64,000 nucleotides of DNA from Carettochelys insculpta (Eukaryota; Chordata; Testudines; Carettochelyidae): the NCBI RefSeq assembly GCF_033958435.1, contig NC_134147.1, positions 44,882,001 through 44,946,000 on the forward strand, written 5' to 3'. Position 1 is the first letter of the stretch; each line of letters opens with the position of its first letter. The notes below the pieces were generated by a model. That model had not been told where the DNA came from. It worked only from the letters and a program-made list of their open reading frames with translations, and did no database searches. Made by a program: the position numbers and the translations under genes. Shown one piece after another: positions 43,301-53,619 of the stretch.

Positions 43301-46011
43301 GAGTGTTGCTTCAATTCTTGCAACAAAAGTATGTATTACATGTACTGGTTTCATGTTTTGGAAACAGACTGTTACATCTAAAGAGACAGAAGATGAGTAT
43401 ACCCCATTCAGTGAATGATGTATAAGCAGCAGACCTAAACTTAACCATTTATGGATGTTCTTTCTTGGTTTATTGCTACAGAAAACACTCTGACACTGGG
43501 GTTTGCACAGGTATATGCAAAAAAACTTGTCATTTTTCATTTGTAAACTCTGCTTGTTCAGATTTCATCAAAACAAAAAAAGCAGTCCTGTAGCATTTTA
43601 TTAGGTGATGAGCTTTCGTGGGACAGAGAAGTGGGTCTGTCCCATGAAAGCTTATCACCTAATAAATTATTTTGTTAGTCTGTAAAGTGCTACATGACTT
43701 TTTTTGTTTTGCTAGAATACAGACTAACACAGCTACCTCTCTGTTACTATTGTCCAGACTTTGCACACCATTCCTATTCAAATACACCGTGGGTTGTTTA
43801 ATATTAAGTGTAAGATAATTGTAAGCTCTCTGTGCTGTTCATAATCATGCCAGTAAATGCTCATTGCTTAGAAGATAGTGTGTCTTCGTTAAAGCAGTGT
43901 TCACTTGATTTTATGACAACTACTTAAAAATAAGTTTGGCATACTATCCATGCAGGTTTTTGGTACACCGTTTTCTTCATTTGCTTGTTTGAAAGGGAGT
44001 AATTTGTATATATATTTAAAGTTTGGTATGCAGTGACTTACCAGATTTATTCCTTATTTTAATTAACATCCATGTATATATGTTCAGACGTATTGCTGTT
44101 TTGTATATGAAATTTTAGTCAAATATTGTACTTAACGGGTAAAACTCAGATCTACATGTCAATTCACTGGGGAGAGATTGAGCAGAAAAGAGTAACGTGA
44201 TTGTTATCAGTTTGGAATTCATTAATTGTGCAGAACGCATAACAGACATGCAAAAATGTAGCAGGAAAGCCTCCTCTGCCCCACATACGCACTTCATTTT
44301 ACATCTTTGTTACAGCTTTTCCTACTATAGCTCCGTCTACTTGGTTTATAGATTACTATCATGCACATCTAGTTAGTTATGCTTGCTAGCTGTCCAACTT
44401 ATCCTGCCAGCTTTCACCACTGATCATGCGATTGTTGAATTTGGAGCAAAAATCCATAGAACTGAATGGTTGAATACAGAGTAAGAAGGAGGATGGATTT
44501 TAACATCAGAGTCTCAAATGTTCCTCCATGCTCTTCAACTACAATTTTGAACTTCAGAACTTGATTAAAAATGACAGTTACAGGGTGAGAACACTGTAGT
44601 ATTCTCATTTGAAGGTTGCTCATTTATTTATATGATTTGTTCTGGTCACCTTTCTTTGAATTACAAAGTGAAGCTGTCATGCATGTTCCATCATTTTCTG
44701 TATCAAATGGAAGATCTATAGTTGTATTTTCTAATGTCAGACATCTATTAGGATAATAATTTTGAACTCGTGAGAACATTTCATGTAAAAATTGACACTG
44801 CAGATAAATGTAAAACAAAAATTACTATCTGTTTTCTTTCAGTAAACTTGTGTGCAGCACAGAAATTTCCTATTTAAACAGTCAGGTGGAGGTGACGTAT
44901 CAACAGTCCTTTTGCACATGGACATAAAAACTAGAAGGAACACTGGTTTTTATGCTGTCTAGTAAAGCATCCTGTTCCAGCCCTATCAGAGTTGGGATCC
45001 TGAACTAGGTGGACTTTGGGTCTGATCCAGTGTGACATTTCTCGTGTTCCTATGTGGAGTCTCTAACTATTTTTAATATGCTCCCCTGTGCCCTCTTCTT
45101 ATTGCTATAACACAGCTTGATGAAGTAGTACATCTGCACGAAAATATCAGGGTATCTTGGGAGGTTTCTCCCATTTCCAGGCATTTTTAATCAAGCAATC
45201 CAATATTTTAACAAAGCTACAGAGAAGGATTACATTATTTTAATAATTCACATATATTGTATCAGAGAGTTAGCCCTATTAGTCTGTATCTTCAAAAACA
45301 ACAAGAAGTCCGATGGCACCATATAGACTAATAGATATTTTGGAGCATGAGCTTTCGTGGGAGAAGACCCGCTTCGTTAGATGCATCTGACGAAGCGGGT
45401 CTTTTCCCACAAAAGCTTATGCTCCAAAATATCTATTAGTCTATAAGGTGCTACAGGACCTCGTGTTACACATAAATTGTGTGTGTTATTTGTTAATACA
45501 CTTTGTACTGTGACAGTTATTGGAATTTATTTTCAGGCAGCTAGAAGCTCTGGGAAAGGAACTTCAGCATCTTTCTCACATCAAAGAAAATGTTGAAGAT
45601 AAGGTAGGGTTTTATTCACATGAACATAATTATGAGAAATCTAGAGTAAGTTTAATAGCTTATGTATATACACACACTTCATTTGCCACACATTAGTTGA
45701 TGCGTTGTGTTCTTTGTCATTGTAGCTGGAGTTGAGACGAAAGCAGTTCCATGTGCTTCTGAGTACCATCCATGAACTTCAGCAAACTTTGGAAAGTAAG
45801 TGATTCCTGTGTTATGCAGTGCTAAATCACAGCCCAGTAATGCAAAACACTGTATTACTGGGATAATGATTTCCAATACAGTTTGCACATGATCATCATC
45901 TGATATGAGCACGTTTGAGTAACAGACGCAATTTAAATTTCAGATGATGAAAAACTTTCGGAAGCAGAGGAGTCCCAGGAAGCTCACATGGAAGGAGAGA
46001 CTAAACAGTAG
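37283..46011 (+). CDS. THOC7: THO complex subunit 7, eight coding exons
   Basis: THOC7 is a subunit of the nuclear THO/TREX complex, which couples transcription and splicing to mRNA export; this role is known for the family. Coding exons are 37283-37301, 37780-37897, 39839-39966, 40331-40417, 42910-42967, 45537-45603, 45726-45795 and 45944-46011. Every intron is GT..AG, and the exons sum to 615 nt (204 residues plus stop), matching the vertebrate length. The N-terminus MGAVTDDEVIRKRLLIDGDG, the SFIKWCNSGSQEEGYSQYQ segment and the VIQHHPDRHETL segment are recognisably THOC7. Residues from about 75 to the end are a charged heptad-rich coiled coil, the part that in THO packs against THOC5. The start was chosen because GCCGCC-ATGG is a strong context and the reading frame is preserved through all junctions. 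No frameshift or stop was seen, so the gene looks functional. Introns 2, 4 and 5 carry repeats described separately. Confidence 0.97.
37780..37897 (+). CDS. THOC7: THOC7 coding exon 2
   Basis: Acceptor TTTATTCTAG precedes the exon and donor GTATTA follows at 37898. It encodes DEVIRKRLLIDGDGAGDDRR and on to SGSQEE, ending two bases into a Gly codon. Intron 1 is 478 nt (37302-37779). Confidence 0.97.
38023..38040 (+). repeat. (GAAT)n microsatellite
   Basis: Imperfect GAATAAAT/GAATGAAT units in THOC7 intron 2. A similar tract flanks the insertion at 42.98 kb. Confidence 0.8.
38175..38501. mobile_element. TA-flanked TIR MITE, copy D (THOC7 intron 2)
   Basis: CAGGTTGGACCTGTCTAATC at the left and GATGTTCAACTTG at the right, TA retained on the right and TG on the left. 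Interior GGTGGCTGTAAACAAACTTT matches the other copies. Confidence 0.85.
39839..39966 (+). CDS. THOC7: THOC7 coding exon 3
   Basis: Acceptor ACATTTAG and donor GTAAAT bound the exon. It encodes YSQYQRMLSTLSQCEFSMGK and continues to YEKIYKDI. Asp replaces the Glu I recall in the human protein near the end, a conservative change. Confidence 0.97.
40331..40417 (+). CDS. THOC7: THOC7 coding exon 4
   Basis: Acceptor TTGTAAAG and donor GTAAGG bound an exon encoding IAAAHEKIAECKKQILQAKR and following residues, the start of the long coiled coil. Intron 3 is only 364 nt (39967-40330). Confidence 0.97.
40569..40595 (+). repeat. (TG)n microsatellite in THOC7 intron 4
   Basis: About thirteen uninterrupted GT units. 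Confidence 0.9.
40940..41400. repeat. GC-rich repetitive block in THOC7 intron 4
   Basis: Internally repetitive words such as GGTCAGTTTCYTGG and GGGAAACTGACCAGCC alternate in both orientations. A 23-bp unit beginning ATGCTGCTGTCAGCCTG is duplicated in tandem near 41277-41322. It is probably the interior of a DNA transposon. The ORFs are composition artefacts. Confidence 0.5.
42910..42967 (+). CDS. THOC7: THOC7 coding exon 5
   Basis: A long T tract and TTTCAG acceptor precede the exon, and donor GTAAGTAG follows. It encodes YDALAKVIQHHPDRHETLK. A Penelope-tail fold-back begins only about 26 nt beyond its donor. Confidence 0.97.
42994..43143 (+). mobile_element. Penelope tail in THOC7 intron 5, adjacent to exon 5 donor
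   Basis: GGGTAGCCGTGTTAGTCTGG and GGGTCCTGTGGCACCTTATA on the left face GCATCTGATGAAGTGAGTCT and TATAAGGTGCCACAGGACCC on the right. The insertion splits a (GAAT)n tract, which reappears on both sides as TGAATGAATGAAT. Confidence 0.88.
43567..43745. mobile_element. Penelope tail fold-back in THOC7 intron 5
   Basis: AGCAGTCCTGTAGCATTTTA, GAGCTTTCGTGGGACAG, then AAGTGGGTCTGTCCCATGAA and TTTTGTTAGTCTGTAAAGTG. The left arm is internally deleted. The right end is ACACAGCTACCTCTCTGTTA. Confidence 0.85.
44985..45060 (+). mobile_element. CR1-like 3' end in THOC7 intron 5
   Basis: AACTAGGTGGACTTTGGGTC and GATCCAGTGTGACATTTCTC are the complement of the CR1-type end found at 16.3 kb, here in + orientation. 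Confidence 0.7.
45260..45465. mobile_element. Penelope tail fold-back in THOC7 intron 5, adjacent to exon 6
   Basis: AACAACAAGAAGTCCGATGG and CATATAGACTAATAGATATT on the left oppose CAAAATATCTATTAGTCTAT and AGGTGCTACAGGACC on the right. Central GCATCTGACGAAGCGGGTCT. Hairpin arms are about 80 bp. Confidence 0.88.
45537..45603 (+). CDS. THOC7: THOC7 coding exon 6
   Basis: Acceptor TATTTTCAG and donor GTAGGG bound the exon, which encodes QLEALGKELQHLSHIKENVE and ends at DK. A Penelope fold-back ends about 70 nt upstream of this acceptor. Confidence 0.96.
45726..45795 (+). CDS. THOC7: THOC7 coding exon 7
   Basis: Acceptor CATTGTAG and donor GTAAGT bound an exon encoding LELRRKQFHVLLSTIHELQQ then TLE. 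Intron 6 is just 122 nt (45604-45725). Confidence 0.97.
45944..46011 (+). CDS. THOC7: THOC7 coding exon 8 (stop codon)
   Basis: Acceptor AAATTTCAG starts the last exon, which encodes the acidic tail NDEKLSEAEESQEAHMEGET, then KQ and TAG at 46009-46011. The tail is more diverged from the human sequence I recall than the rest, as expected for a disordered C-terminus. Confidence 0.95.
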
Positions 46012-46365
46012 ACAGATTTGGACTTATCCAAGAATGTTCATAGCTTCTGAATTTGGGGGGAAGCTGATATCGAACTTTCTAAGAAATAAGATCTTGCTGC
46101 CACTTCTGTGAATTTGTAAGAATAAGATTTTTTTTAAATACAAGGTACTTGTGTTATTGCTTAGTAAAAGAGTTGCTAATCACTAACAAGCCTTCACATA
46201 CAAAAATGTGCATAGGCACTCTACTGTAACCCAAAACATTTTATATTGTTTTGTGAACTAGGAAAATATTGTAAGCTTTTCCCTTTTGGAGCATGAAATA
46301 TTTCTGTACCATAATCAGTTAAGATGATAACACAGTGACAATAAAACATGTTTACAAGTATTTTT
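46012..46365 (+). other. THOC7: THOC7 3' UTR with poly(A) signal
   Basis: About 350 nt of A/T-rich sequence follows the stop. AATAAA lies at 46340-46345, followed by a T-rich stretch at 46362-46370 suitable as a downstream element, so the transcript probably ends near 46360. The cleavage site is inferred. Confidence 0.7.
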
Positions 46366-46369
46366 TTTT

Positions 46370-49020
46370 TAAGGCTAAAAACTTAATTTTTATAAAGGAG
46401 TTTTAAGGCAGTGATCCTGTATTGAGCCCCAAGTCAGGATTCTGGTGTCTGCCTTCAGTCCCCATCAAGCCAGTGACTTCTGCCCATATGCAGGGGTCAC
46501 GTTAGTAGGCCTAGATGCGGGTTGAGGATCTAAGTCTGCGCCAAATGGTTAACTTGCAGTTTTCCAGTGTAGTCGCTATGATAGTACAAGCTAGTAATCA
46601 CTCCTTTGGTTCAAATACACTATAAGCTTTAAGAAACTTTGTGCGTTAGTTTATAAAGGTTAGTTCACTGGCAGCATCCAAACACTAACATCCTAAGGTA
46701 TGTCTGTACAGCAAGCTGGAGTGTGAACAGACAACACATTCGCTTGTCATGCTCTGTCTGGCAGTGTGGAGCCCGCTGCCACACACACACAAGGTCCCTA
46801 GCGTACTTCAATGTGCTTGACTTTGAAATGAGAGGAGATCAAAGAGCACTCGGGACCTTTTAGTGCAGGTCCCGCAAAGCCAGTCAGTGCACAGCAGGCT
46901 CGTGCTGCACATTTACATCCCAACATGCCACAGACTATCTGTCCTTGCAGACAAGCCTTTTGCCGTACTACTGTTTACTTTTAATAATGCTTAGGAGCCA
47001 GATATCCAGACCCCATTGGGCCATTCTCACAACCTAGACAACCTAAGTACCATAGTTAATGTCATTGACAAGTTTATGAGGATGGAGCGGATCTAATACA
47101 ATTCATGTTGTCTGTCCTGCTTTAACTACGTCAACAGAAATTGGAAGTTTACTAATTTAAAATCTAACATTCATGACCTCAGTTATTTTTAATACAATAT
47201 AAAAGCCACTGTGTTAGCGGCCATGAAAATCAGTCAGTTACAGATGTCAGTGTCGCAGAAATCAACTTTTAAGCAGGTTCTCCAAAAATATTCATTGATA
47301 AAGTGGCATTAATGAGCTTGACTCTTCCTTCTAAGTTAGACAGAGCTAACATCCCAGTTGAGGGTACAGTACTATTCTACAAGATTTCTTTATCTTGTCT
47401 GATCGCTGGAGGAGCCATGGCAGTTTTTGCAAGAATAAAAATGCTAACAAGGGTGGTGTGGTCAGAGACCAATTTTTGTAACAATATTCTGCTCTCATCT
47501 AGTTTTCTTCTGTAGTTTGTAGGATAAAACTCAATCCCTATCCAAAGCTACTGCGTAACGTTAATTACCGAATAACATTCTGTGTCCTGCTGCTTTTAGA
47601 AGTTACCAATATAAAACATACACCAAATTTTATCATGCAATATTTCCTAGGTTACCTTTTGTTGGTTTTGAATTGTGTAAATTAAAGAACAAAACCAAGT
47701 CATAAGTACTTTTTAGAGACTACCGAAAACTGTAATTTGTTCTGACTAGTATAATTCAGTTATTGTTTCCTCATAGTATATGAATTAGTAAGTATTCTGT
47801 AGCATATTGTGAAAGAACAACAATGCTTTGTATAGCATACTTCACTGCAGTACAATCATTCCTAAGTCGTCAGTGGAAGAACCCTGTCTTACACAAATTA
47901 TAAAAATTGAAATTTAGCAACATTCATCTGTAGTTTGCAGAGCTAGTTGGGATTGTTTGTAGACAAAAAGCCCCATCCATAAATATAAACCAGTCACTCT
48001 CACTACCCTAGCATGCTGAAGTTTTTTTAATGCGTTTACTATTTAAAATAGCAAAAGCACAGGCATGGGAAACACGTTTTATTTATTTCCTCATGGTTCT
48101 ATTAGAAGGTCATTGATAATAAGTTTAGATAATTGAAGTACCTCCTCTCCCAGAAACTCACACTGCTGGAGCTCTGCATATCTCTGAGCCAGTAAATATA
48201 GGGGCTTTCCAGTTACTATTTCTAAGAGATCATTCGCCTACTATGAAAAATGTGTCAAGATTCAAGAGCAGATTTCTGGATGCTGAACAGAAGATAATGG
48301 TTTGCGTTCTGGTGTAAGTAAAGGTTCACCACCTAGGATGAGGTTCAGGATTTTCAGCTGCAGCCCACGATGGTAGAAATGGAGTTAATCCATACAATCT
48401 ATGAACCTCCACTGTGTCAGGTGGCAGGCATGGTCTCTTTTGGTATTCTCAGCAGGAAGATGGGCTGCTCCATGCAAGGTCATTGCCACACGCTTGGATA
48501 CTTCTGTAAGTGACTGATTTTCCAGTAGAAGGGGATTGTTTTAAAAGGAAATAATTCATCAGGAAAATGTCAGTTTAAAAAGCTGCTAGGTTCAGGCCTT
48601 CATACAACCCACTCCCCCAGCTTCACCACAAACCATCAGACCTAGGCTTCTGCAGAGTGGGACCCCAGCTCAAAGCAGCCCCAGACCTATGTGACCCAGT
48701 CCAAAACCTGCAGACATATCTTCACTGCTGTAATGATCATTAGCTTCATACCACCAGAGGAGCAGTCCTGGCTTTTAAAGCGTCAGTACTCTGCCCTACA
48801 TAGGAGACAGAAAAAGCGCATGGGGCTCCACCCACTGGCCCTGCACCTATGTCTCGGCTCCTGCCCGCAGCTTGGGCCTCAGTTCCCTCACCCCCCTCCC
48901 CATCCCAGCTATAGAGGCAGGGGTGTGGACAGGGGTTAGAAGATGTGTAGTACCCAGAGGTAGTGAGACCTCATACTAGAGTGAGTGAAGTCTCTGCTCT
49001 CCAGCCTCAGCTGAGAGCCA
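46370..49020. other. Intergenic interval downstream of THOC7
   Basis: GGTATGTCTGTACAGCAAGC at 46698 and TTGCAGACAAGCC near 46948 may be the ends of a 260-bp member of the tgtctaca transposon group. Nothing else recognised; the left part is A/T-rich. Confidence 0.4.
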
Positions 49021-49029
49021 GCTGGCCTT

Positions 49030-49135
49030 TAGCTCATGCAGTAGAGCGTGGGGCTTTAGCCCCTATGCTTGCAAGTTCTATCCCTAGTGCCAGCAACCTG
49101 GGTCTGTTGGCATTACAGTGGCTTGACATAAAAAG
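49030..49135 (+). repeat. tRNA-like sequence, probable SINE head
   Basis: TTAGCTCATGCAGTAGAGCG resembles an A box with a closed D arm. GGGGCTTTAGCCCC forms an anticodon-like hairpin. GCAAGTTCTATCCC resembles a B box. The T stem does not close, so it is not a functional tRNA. A tRNA-derived SINE or tRNA pseudogene is the best explanation. Confidence 0.45.
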
Positions 49136-49139
49136 TTCC

Positions 49140-51275
49140 AGTGTCACTAGCGCCCATGCCTCTGTGGCCCTGTGTGTATGGTGCGTGCATGGTCACACTG
49201 TGTGGACAATGCCATTTGGAGAATAAAATGGTGTCCTCCATGAGGCACATGTTGTTCCAGCACAAGCCAAGTTCCACCACCATACAGCATACCTTTCAAG
49301 AACAAGGGGGTCCTGCACATGCTTATTACAACACGCATACCTCATCCAGAGCCCTAAGTATCCCAACAGCTACATGGGTGGTACCAGATCTTCACTGCCC
49401 TCCTAATAAGCTCACGTGGTTAAGTGGTAAAAGAGAAACAAAAAAGCCACCCTATAAACACTTTCCACTGGGTGACCACACGTCTGATGGCTCAGTCCTC
49501 ACCCTCAAGGGGCACCTGCAAACACTGCCTTCAGGAGGCAGGCTTTGGGACTGAGGGCTTGTCTACACTCCCAGGTGCTTTGGTATAATGTACATTGCCC
49601 GGGTTATAAACAATCCATAGCCCTGAGTGATATAAGCTACACCTGCCTAAGCACTGGTGATGGGCAGCACTATTTAAAACAGGAGAGCTTCTTCCATCTA
49701 CAGAGCCACAGCCTCTGGCAGAGGTGGAGTAATTCAATGGACTTGAGCACGAGCACCAGTTCACAAGGTCAGATCGGCAGCAGCCATGCGTACTGGTATG
49801 CCGCTTGCTCTTCTTCCCGTTAGGGAGTGAGGGCAAAGTACACAGGTTGCGGGCAGGTCTCTCACTCCTGGCTGGGGAGGGGAGACGGCAGAGAAGTGAT
49901 TTACACCAGCCATGTACTTGCCCCTCGCTTCCTGAGGGCCAGAGGCCCGTGAAGAAGAGCAAGCAGTGTCCCAGTAAGCACAGCTTCTGCCCCGCCCCCA
50001 CACATCTCTTCCCCCCAAAATGGCCTCCTGGATGAAGAACTCTCACACACCAGCTTACATCACCTTCACCAGATGTCCTGCTGTGGGGTGCTTGAGATTG
50101 GTGCTGCTGGAGTGCTTCTAGTGCAGACTAGTTCTGCAGCTGACAACTGCAAAACACCAAAAATCAGACTCGCTGAGGACAACGGCTTCCTGGCTCATTG
50201 CAACCATCTCGAGCTAATCCTCAGCGCCCAGCCACATCAAACACCTTTCTAATCTTCATTGCCCCACCCCATTTCACATGGCCTTCTACAACATGGGAAA
50301 CCTCTAGTGCTCAGCAGCCTGTCTCAGATCACACTTGGTAGAGATGCTCATTTCCTTCCTGGACTGGAAGAGGTCTGGATACCCGGAAAGTCCATACCTT
50401 GCACTAGTGGAAGATGGCCTGACAAGACAGGTTACCTCACCAGGCCCATCTGTCTCATATATGGGCCCCAACGTGGCAAAAAACTGCATTAGGCACTGAG
50501 TCAATTCAGAGACAGAAAAGATCTTCCAGCCTGTCTCTTTCAAATGCAAAGTAGAGTTTCGATCTAGGTGACATGCCAGATATTAACCCCCCCCCCGCAG
50601 TAGGGCCAACAACTGCCAGGAGCTTGGGGGCATGGTGGGAGAAGGGTGGGGCCATGGGCAGAAGGCTGGGCCTTGGGGCTGTCAGCCGTGGGTCCCCTCA
50701 CACTCGCTCAGTGCTTCACGGTATTTCAAAGGAACCTGGCACTCAGGCCGCTGCCTCTGTTACTTCGGCTGTGCCAGAAGCTGGCGCTCTGAGCTCCTTT
50801 GAAATGCCAGGCCTGGGGGCAACTGCCCCCAACCCCGTCAGTGGGCCTGGAACCCTCTCTTCACAAATTTGTCAAGATCTTTGAGGGGCAGGGTTTAGGC
50901 CCTACCCCGCCTCCTTGGCAGTTCCTGTTGGCTAATATGGGGACCTCCCTGCCAAGCATGTCAGCCACACCTAACACTGCTCATGCATTATACAGGGAGA
51001 TTGGCTGCCTAACGGAGGGTTGGTGATCCCATGAGGCAGCAGAACACCTAGAATTTAGGTGCTTCAGTGCCGAGTTGAAGTCCCCTGTGTAGGTCTAGCT
51101 AAACGCCCCAGTCACACTGAAAGCAGAACTCCTATAAGTTTGAGAATTTTACACAGGGCCTACCTTATCGGGGGGGGGGGCGGGGAAGCTGCTGGGCACA
51201 GTCCCCTGAAAGCAATATTCATGGATTGTGCAGCTGAGCTTATCCCCAAGCCCATGATAAATTAAGGACTCCACC
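49140..51275. other. GC-moderate intergenic DNA, possible transposon pieces
   Basis: GGCTTGTCTACACTCCCAGG at 49557 resembles a transposon end of the tgtctacac group; its partner is unclear. Homopolymer C near 50589 and G near 51170. ORFs lack domains and overlap on both strands. Confidence 0.4.
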
Positions 51276-51279
51276 TGCA

Positions 51280-52016
51280 AGATAAAAGGTGATAGGCAAC
51301 AGTCAACATGGATTTGTCAAGAACAAATCCTGTCCAACCAACCCGAATGCTTTCTTTAAACAAGTCTTGTGGCTACAGAGAACTGGGAGACCTGGTATAC
51401 CTAGACTTTAGTAAAGCATGTGCTACAGTCTCACACAACCTTCTTATCAATAAACTAGGGAAATACCACGTAAATAGGGCTGCTATAAGGTGGGTACATA
51501 ACTGGTCGGCTAACCAGTCCCAGAGAGCAGTTTTCAATAGTTCACAGTCATGCTGAATAGACATAACAACTGCGACTCTTCAGGGATCATTTTTGGGATC
51601 AGGCCTGTTCAATAGTTGCATCAATGCTTATGTAAGAGAACGCTTATAAAGAGTAAGAGCATAAAGCGTACACTTATTAAGTTTGCAGATGCTGCAAAGC
51701 TGGGGCGGGGTTGCCAGTGCTTTGGAGGATAGGATTACAATTCAAAATGATCTGGACAAACTGGAGAAATTGTCTGAGGTAAATAGGATGAAGTTCAATA
51801 TGGACAAATGCAAAGGAAAGGAAACTTTCTGCTGGAGAAACTGATTTTTCTTTCCTACATATAAAATGGGAAATGACTGCCAACAAAGGAGTATTACACA
51901 AAGGGATCTAGGGGTCATAGTGGCCCACAAGCTAAATATGACTCTATACTGCGACACTGTTGGAAGAAAAAAGACAGACAGACAGAAAGAAGCAAACAGT
52001 GTTTTAAGCAAGACAC
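51280..52016 (+). mobile_element. CR1 LINE fragment, reverse transcriptase C-terminal part
   Basis: Translation gives LVYLDFSKACATVSHNLLIN, IRWVHNWSANQSQ and then, in another frame, the ATGCTGCAAAGCTGG and GATCTGGACAAACTGGAGAA segments typical of turtle CR1. YLDFSKA is the RT catalytic Asp motif; the later segments are the RT C-terminus. Frameshifts show that it is dead. It ends where a DNA transposon begins at 52018. Confidence 0.88.
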
Positions 52017-52017
52017 A

Positions 52018-52185
52018 AGGGCCATGTCTACACTGACAAAAAACTTCAAAATGGCCGTGCTAATGGCCGTTTTGAAGATTACTAATGAGGTGCTGAAATG
52101 CATATTCAGCACCTCATTAGCATGCCACCAGCCACGGCTCTTGAAAATTGCCGCTTCTGGTGGCAAGTTTCCTAACATTTTTGAC
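52018..52185. mobile_element. Truncated copy of the hairpin MITE family
   Basis: GGGCCATGTCTACACTGACA, then CTTCAAAATGGCC and TAATGAGGTGCTGAAATGCA, match in order the left arm of the 436-bp element at 53138. The right arm is missing. Confidence 0.75.
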
Positions 52186-52189
52186 TCCA

Positions 52190-53090
52190 TCTCTCCCAGC
52201 TAGCAAAATGCCAGTATTTCTCTTTTCTTTGGTTGACCTGCTGCCAAAAAGAATAATTGCCTTTTAGTACTTTGGGTTAGGGAGTTAAGCGCTTAAACAA
52301 GTACTTCAGCAGTGGCTTCAATGGAATTGAAGAGCTTTGCTGAATTAGAGCTGTAATGGGGAAGTTATCACTATATGAAGTGGTTTGTGAAAACCCTGCA
52401 CTAAGGAAAACAGGAAATGGGCTCATTAGGACCTTGCAGAATGCTGCGGAGGAGGAAAGTACTTACCACACCACGCAGGCAGGAAGCAAGAACTAGGAAG
52501 CACCTTCTTCAAAAAAAAGTGATCTGAAGGCCATATCTATGTGAGGACACTCAGGAAATCTGAATTAACTTTTTAAATGGATTAGTTAAACTGCACTAAA
52601 CCTCTCTGCAAATACTTCTAGATAGAATTAAAGTGGCCTTAATTTGGTTTTAACTGCATTAAGGCCATCTCGCTTCTGAATAAATATCCGCCCGGGAATT
52701 TCATTCAGTTCAATGATTCATTTTAAATTCACATCTTTGGTTAATTCAGATTAATTTTTACTGAAGAGTCCCTACGTCCTTTGTCCACAGGGGAAAGTTT
52801 TACAGGTAGAGTGGAACAAAGGGGGCTTGCATCCGTGTAAGATGGCTTTTGGGCTGGTTCAGCTTATGCCATTTGACAAGGTATTTGTGCTAAACCAAAA
52901 AAAGATACTCTTCTGCCAGACGAAGAACGTCTAAAAGGAGTACATGCTGGTTTGTAGTAGATTAAATTTACGCCTTAACTTTGACCTTGTCTACAGAGGA
53001 AGGCTCTTTTGGGATATAAGCTATGTCTGTCTATTTCCTTTTCTGCAGACTCAGCTTTAAGTGATGTGTGTTTTTCTGGGTTTAGAGCAG
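52190..53090. other. Non-coding interval
   Basis: GGCCATATCTATGTGAGGAC at 52529 resembles another transposon end, with AACTTTTTAAATGGATTAG behind it. No gene recognised. Confidence 0.4.
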
Positions 53091-53137
53091 GCTAAAGAAG
53101 GGGTGGCCAACCAGTTAGGGATGACGAGCCACAGACA

Positions 53138-53573
53138 GGCCGTGTCTACACTAGCCCCAAACTTCGAAATGGCCATGCAAATGGCCATTTCGAAGTTAAC
53201 TAATGAAGTGCTGAAATGCATATTCAGCGCTTCATTAGCATGCGGGCGGCCGCGGCACTTTGAAATTGACGCGCCTCGCCGCTGCGTGGCTCGTCCCGAC
53301 GGGGCTCCTTTTTGAAAGGACCCCAGCTACTTCGAAGTCCCCTTATTCCTTTGAGCAGATAGGAATAAGGGGACTTCGAAGTAGGTGGGGTCCTTTCAAA
53401 AAAGAGCCCCGGCGGGACGAGCCGCGCGGCGGCGAGGCGCATCAATTTCGAAGTGCCGTGGCCGCCCGCATGCTAATGAAGCGCTGAATATGCATTTCAG
53501 CGCTTCATTAGTAAACTTCGAAATGGCCATTTGCATGGCCATTTCGAAGTTTGGGGCTAGTGTAGACGTAGCC
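53138..53573. mobile_element. Near-perfect 436-bp hairpin MITE
   Basis: The left arm begins GGCCGTGTCTACACTAGCCC and the right arm ends GGGCTAGTGTAGACGTAGCC. The arms, each about 210 bp, are complementary almost throughout, with a loop of about 10 bases near 53351-53360. The centre has ACTTCGAAGTCCCCTTATTC opposed by its complement. Flanks show no convincing target duplication. The several ORFs on both strands arise from the symmetry. Confidence 0.92.
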
Positions 53574-53619
53574 ATAGAGTGCAAAGAGCCAGTGTAACAA
53601 AAAGCCAGTGTAACAGAAC

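Noticed and set aside
49030..49135. Functional tRNA gene
   Set aside because: The T arm does not pair and the anticodon would be UUA, which matches a stop codon.
53093..53137. Separate hAT element beginning GGGGTGGCCAACC
   Set aside because: The left end looks hAT-like, but the right end after 53573 is too diverged to pair, so I could not support boundaries.
53061..53597. Four similar ORFs on opposite strands
   Set aside because: They are mirror images produced by the palindromic MITE, not genes.
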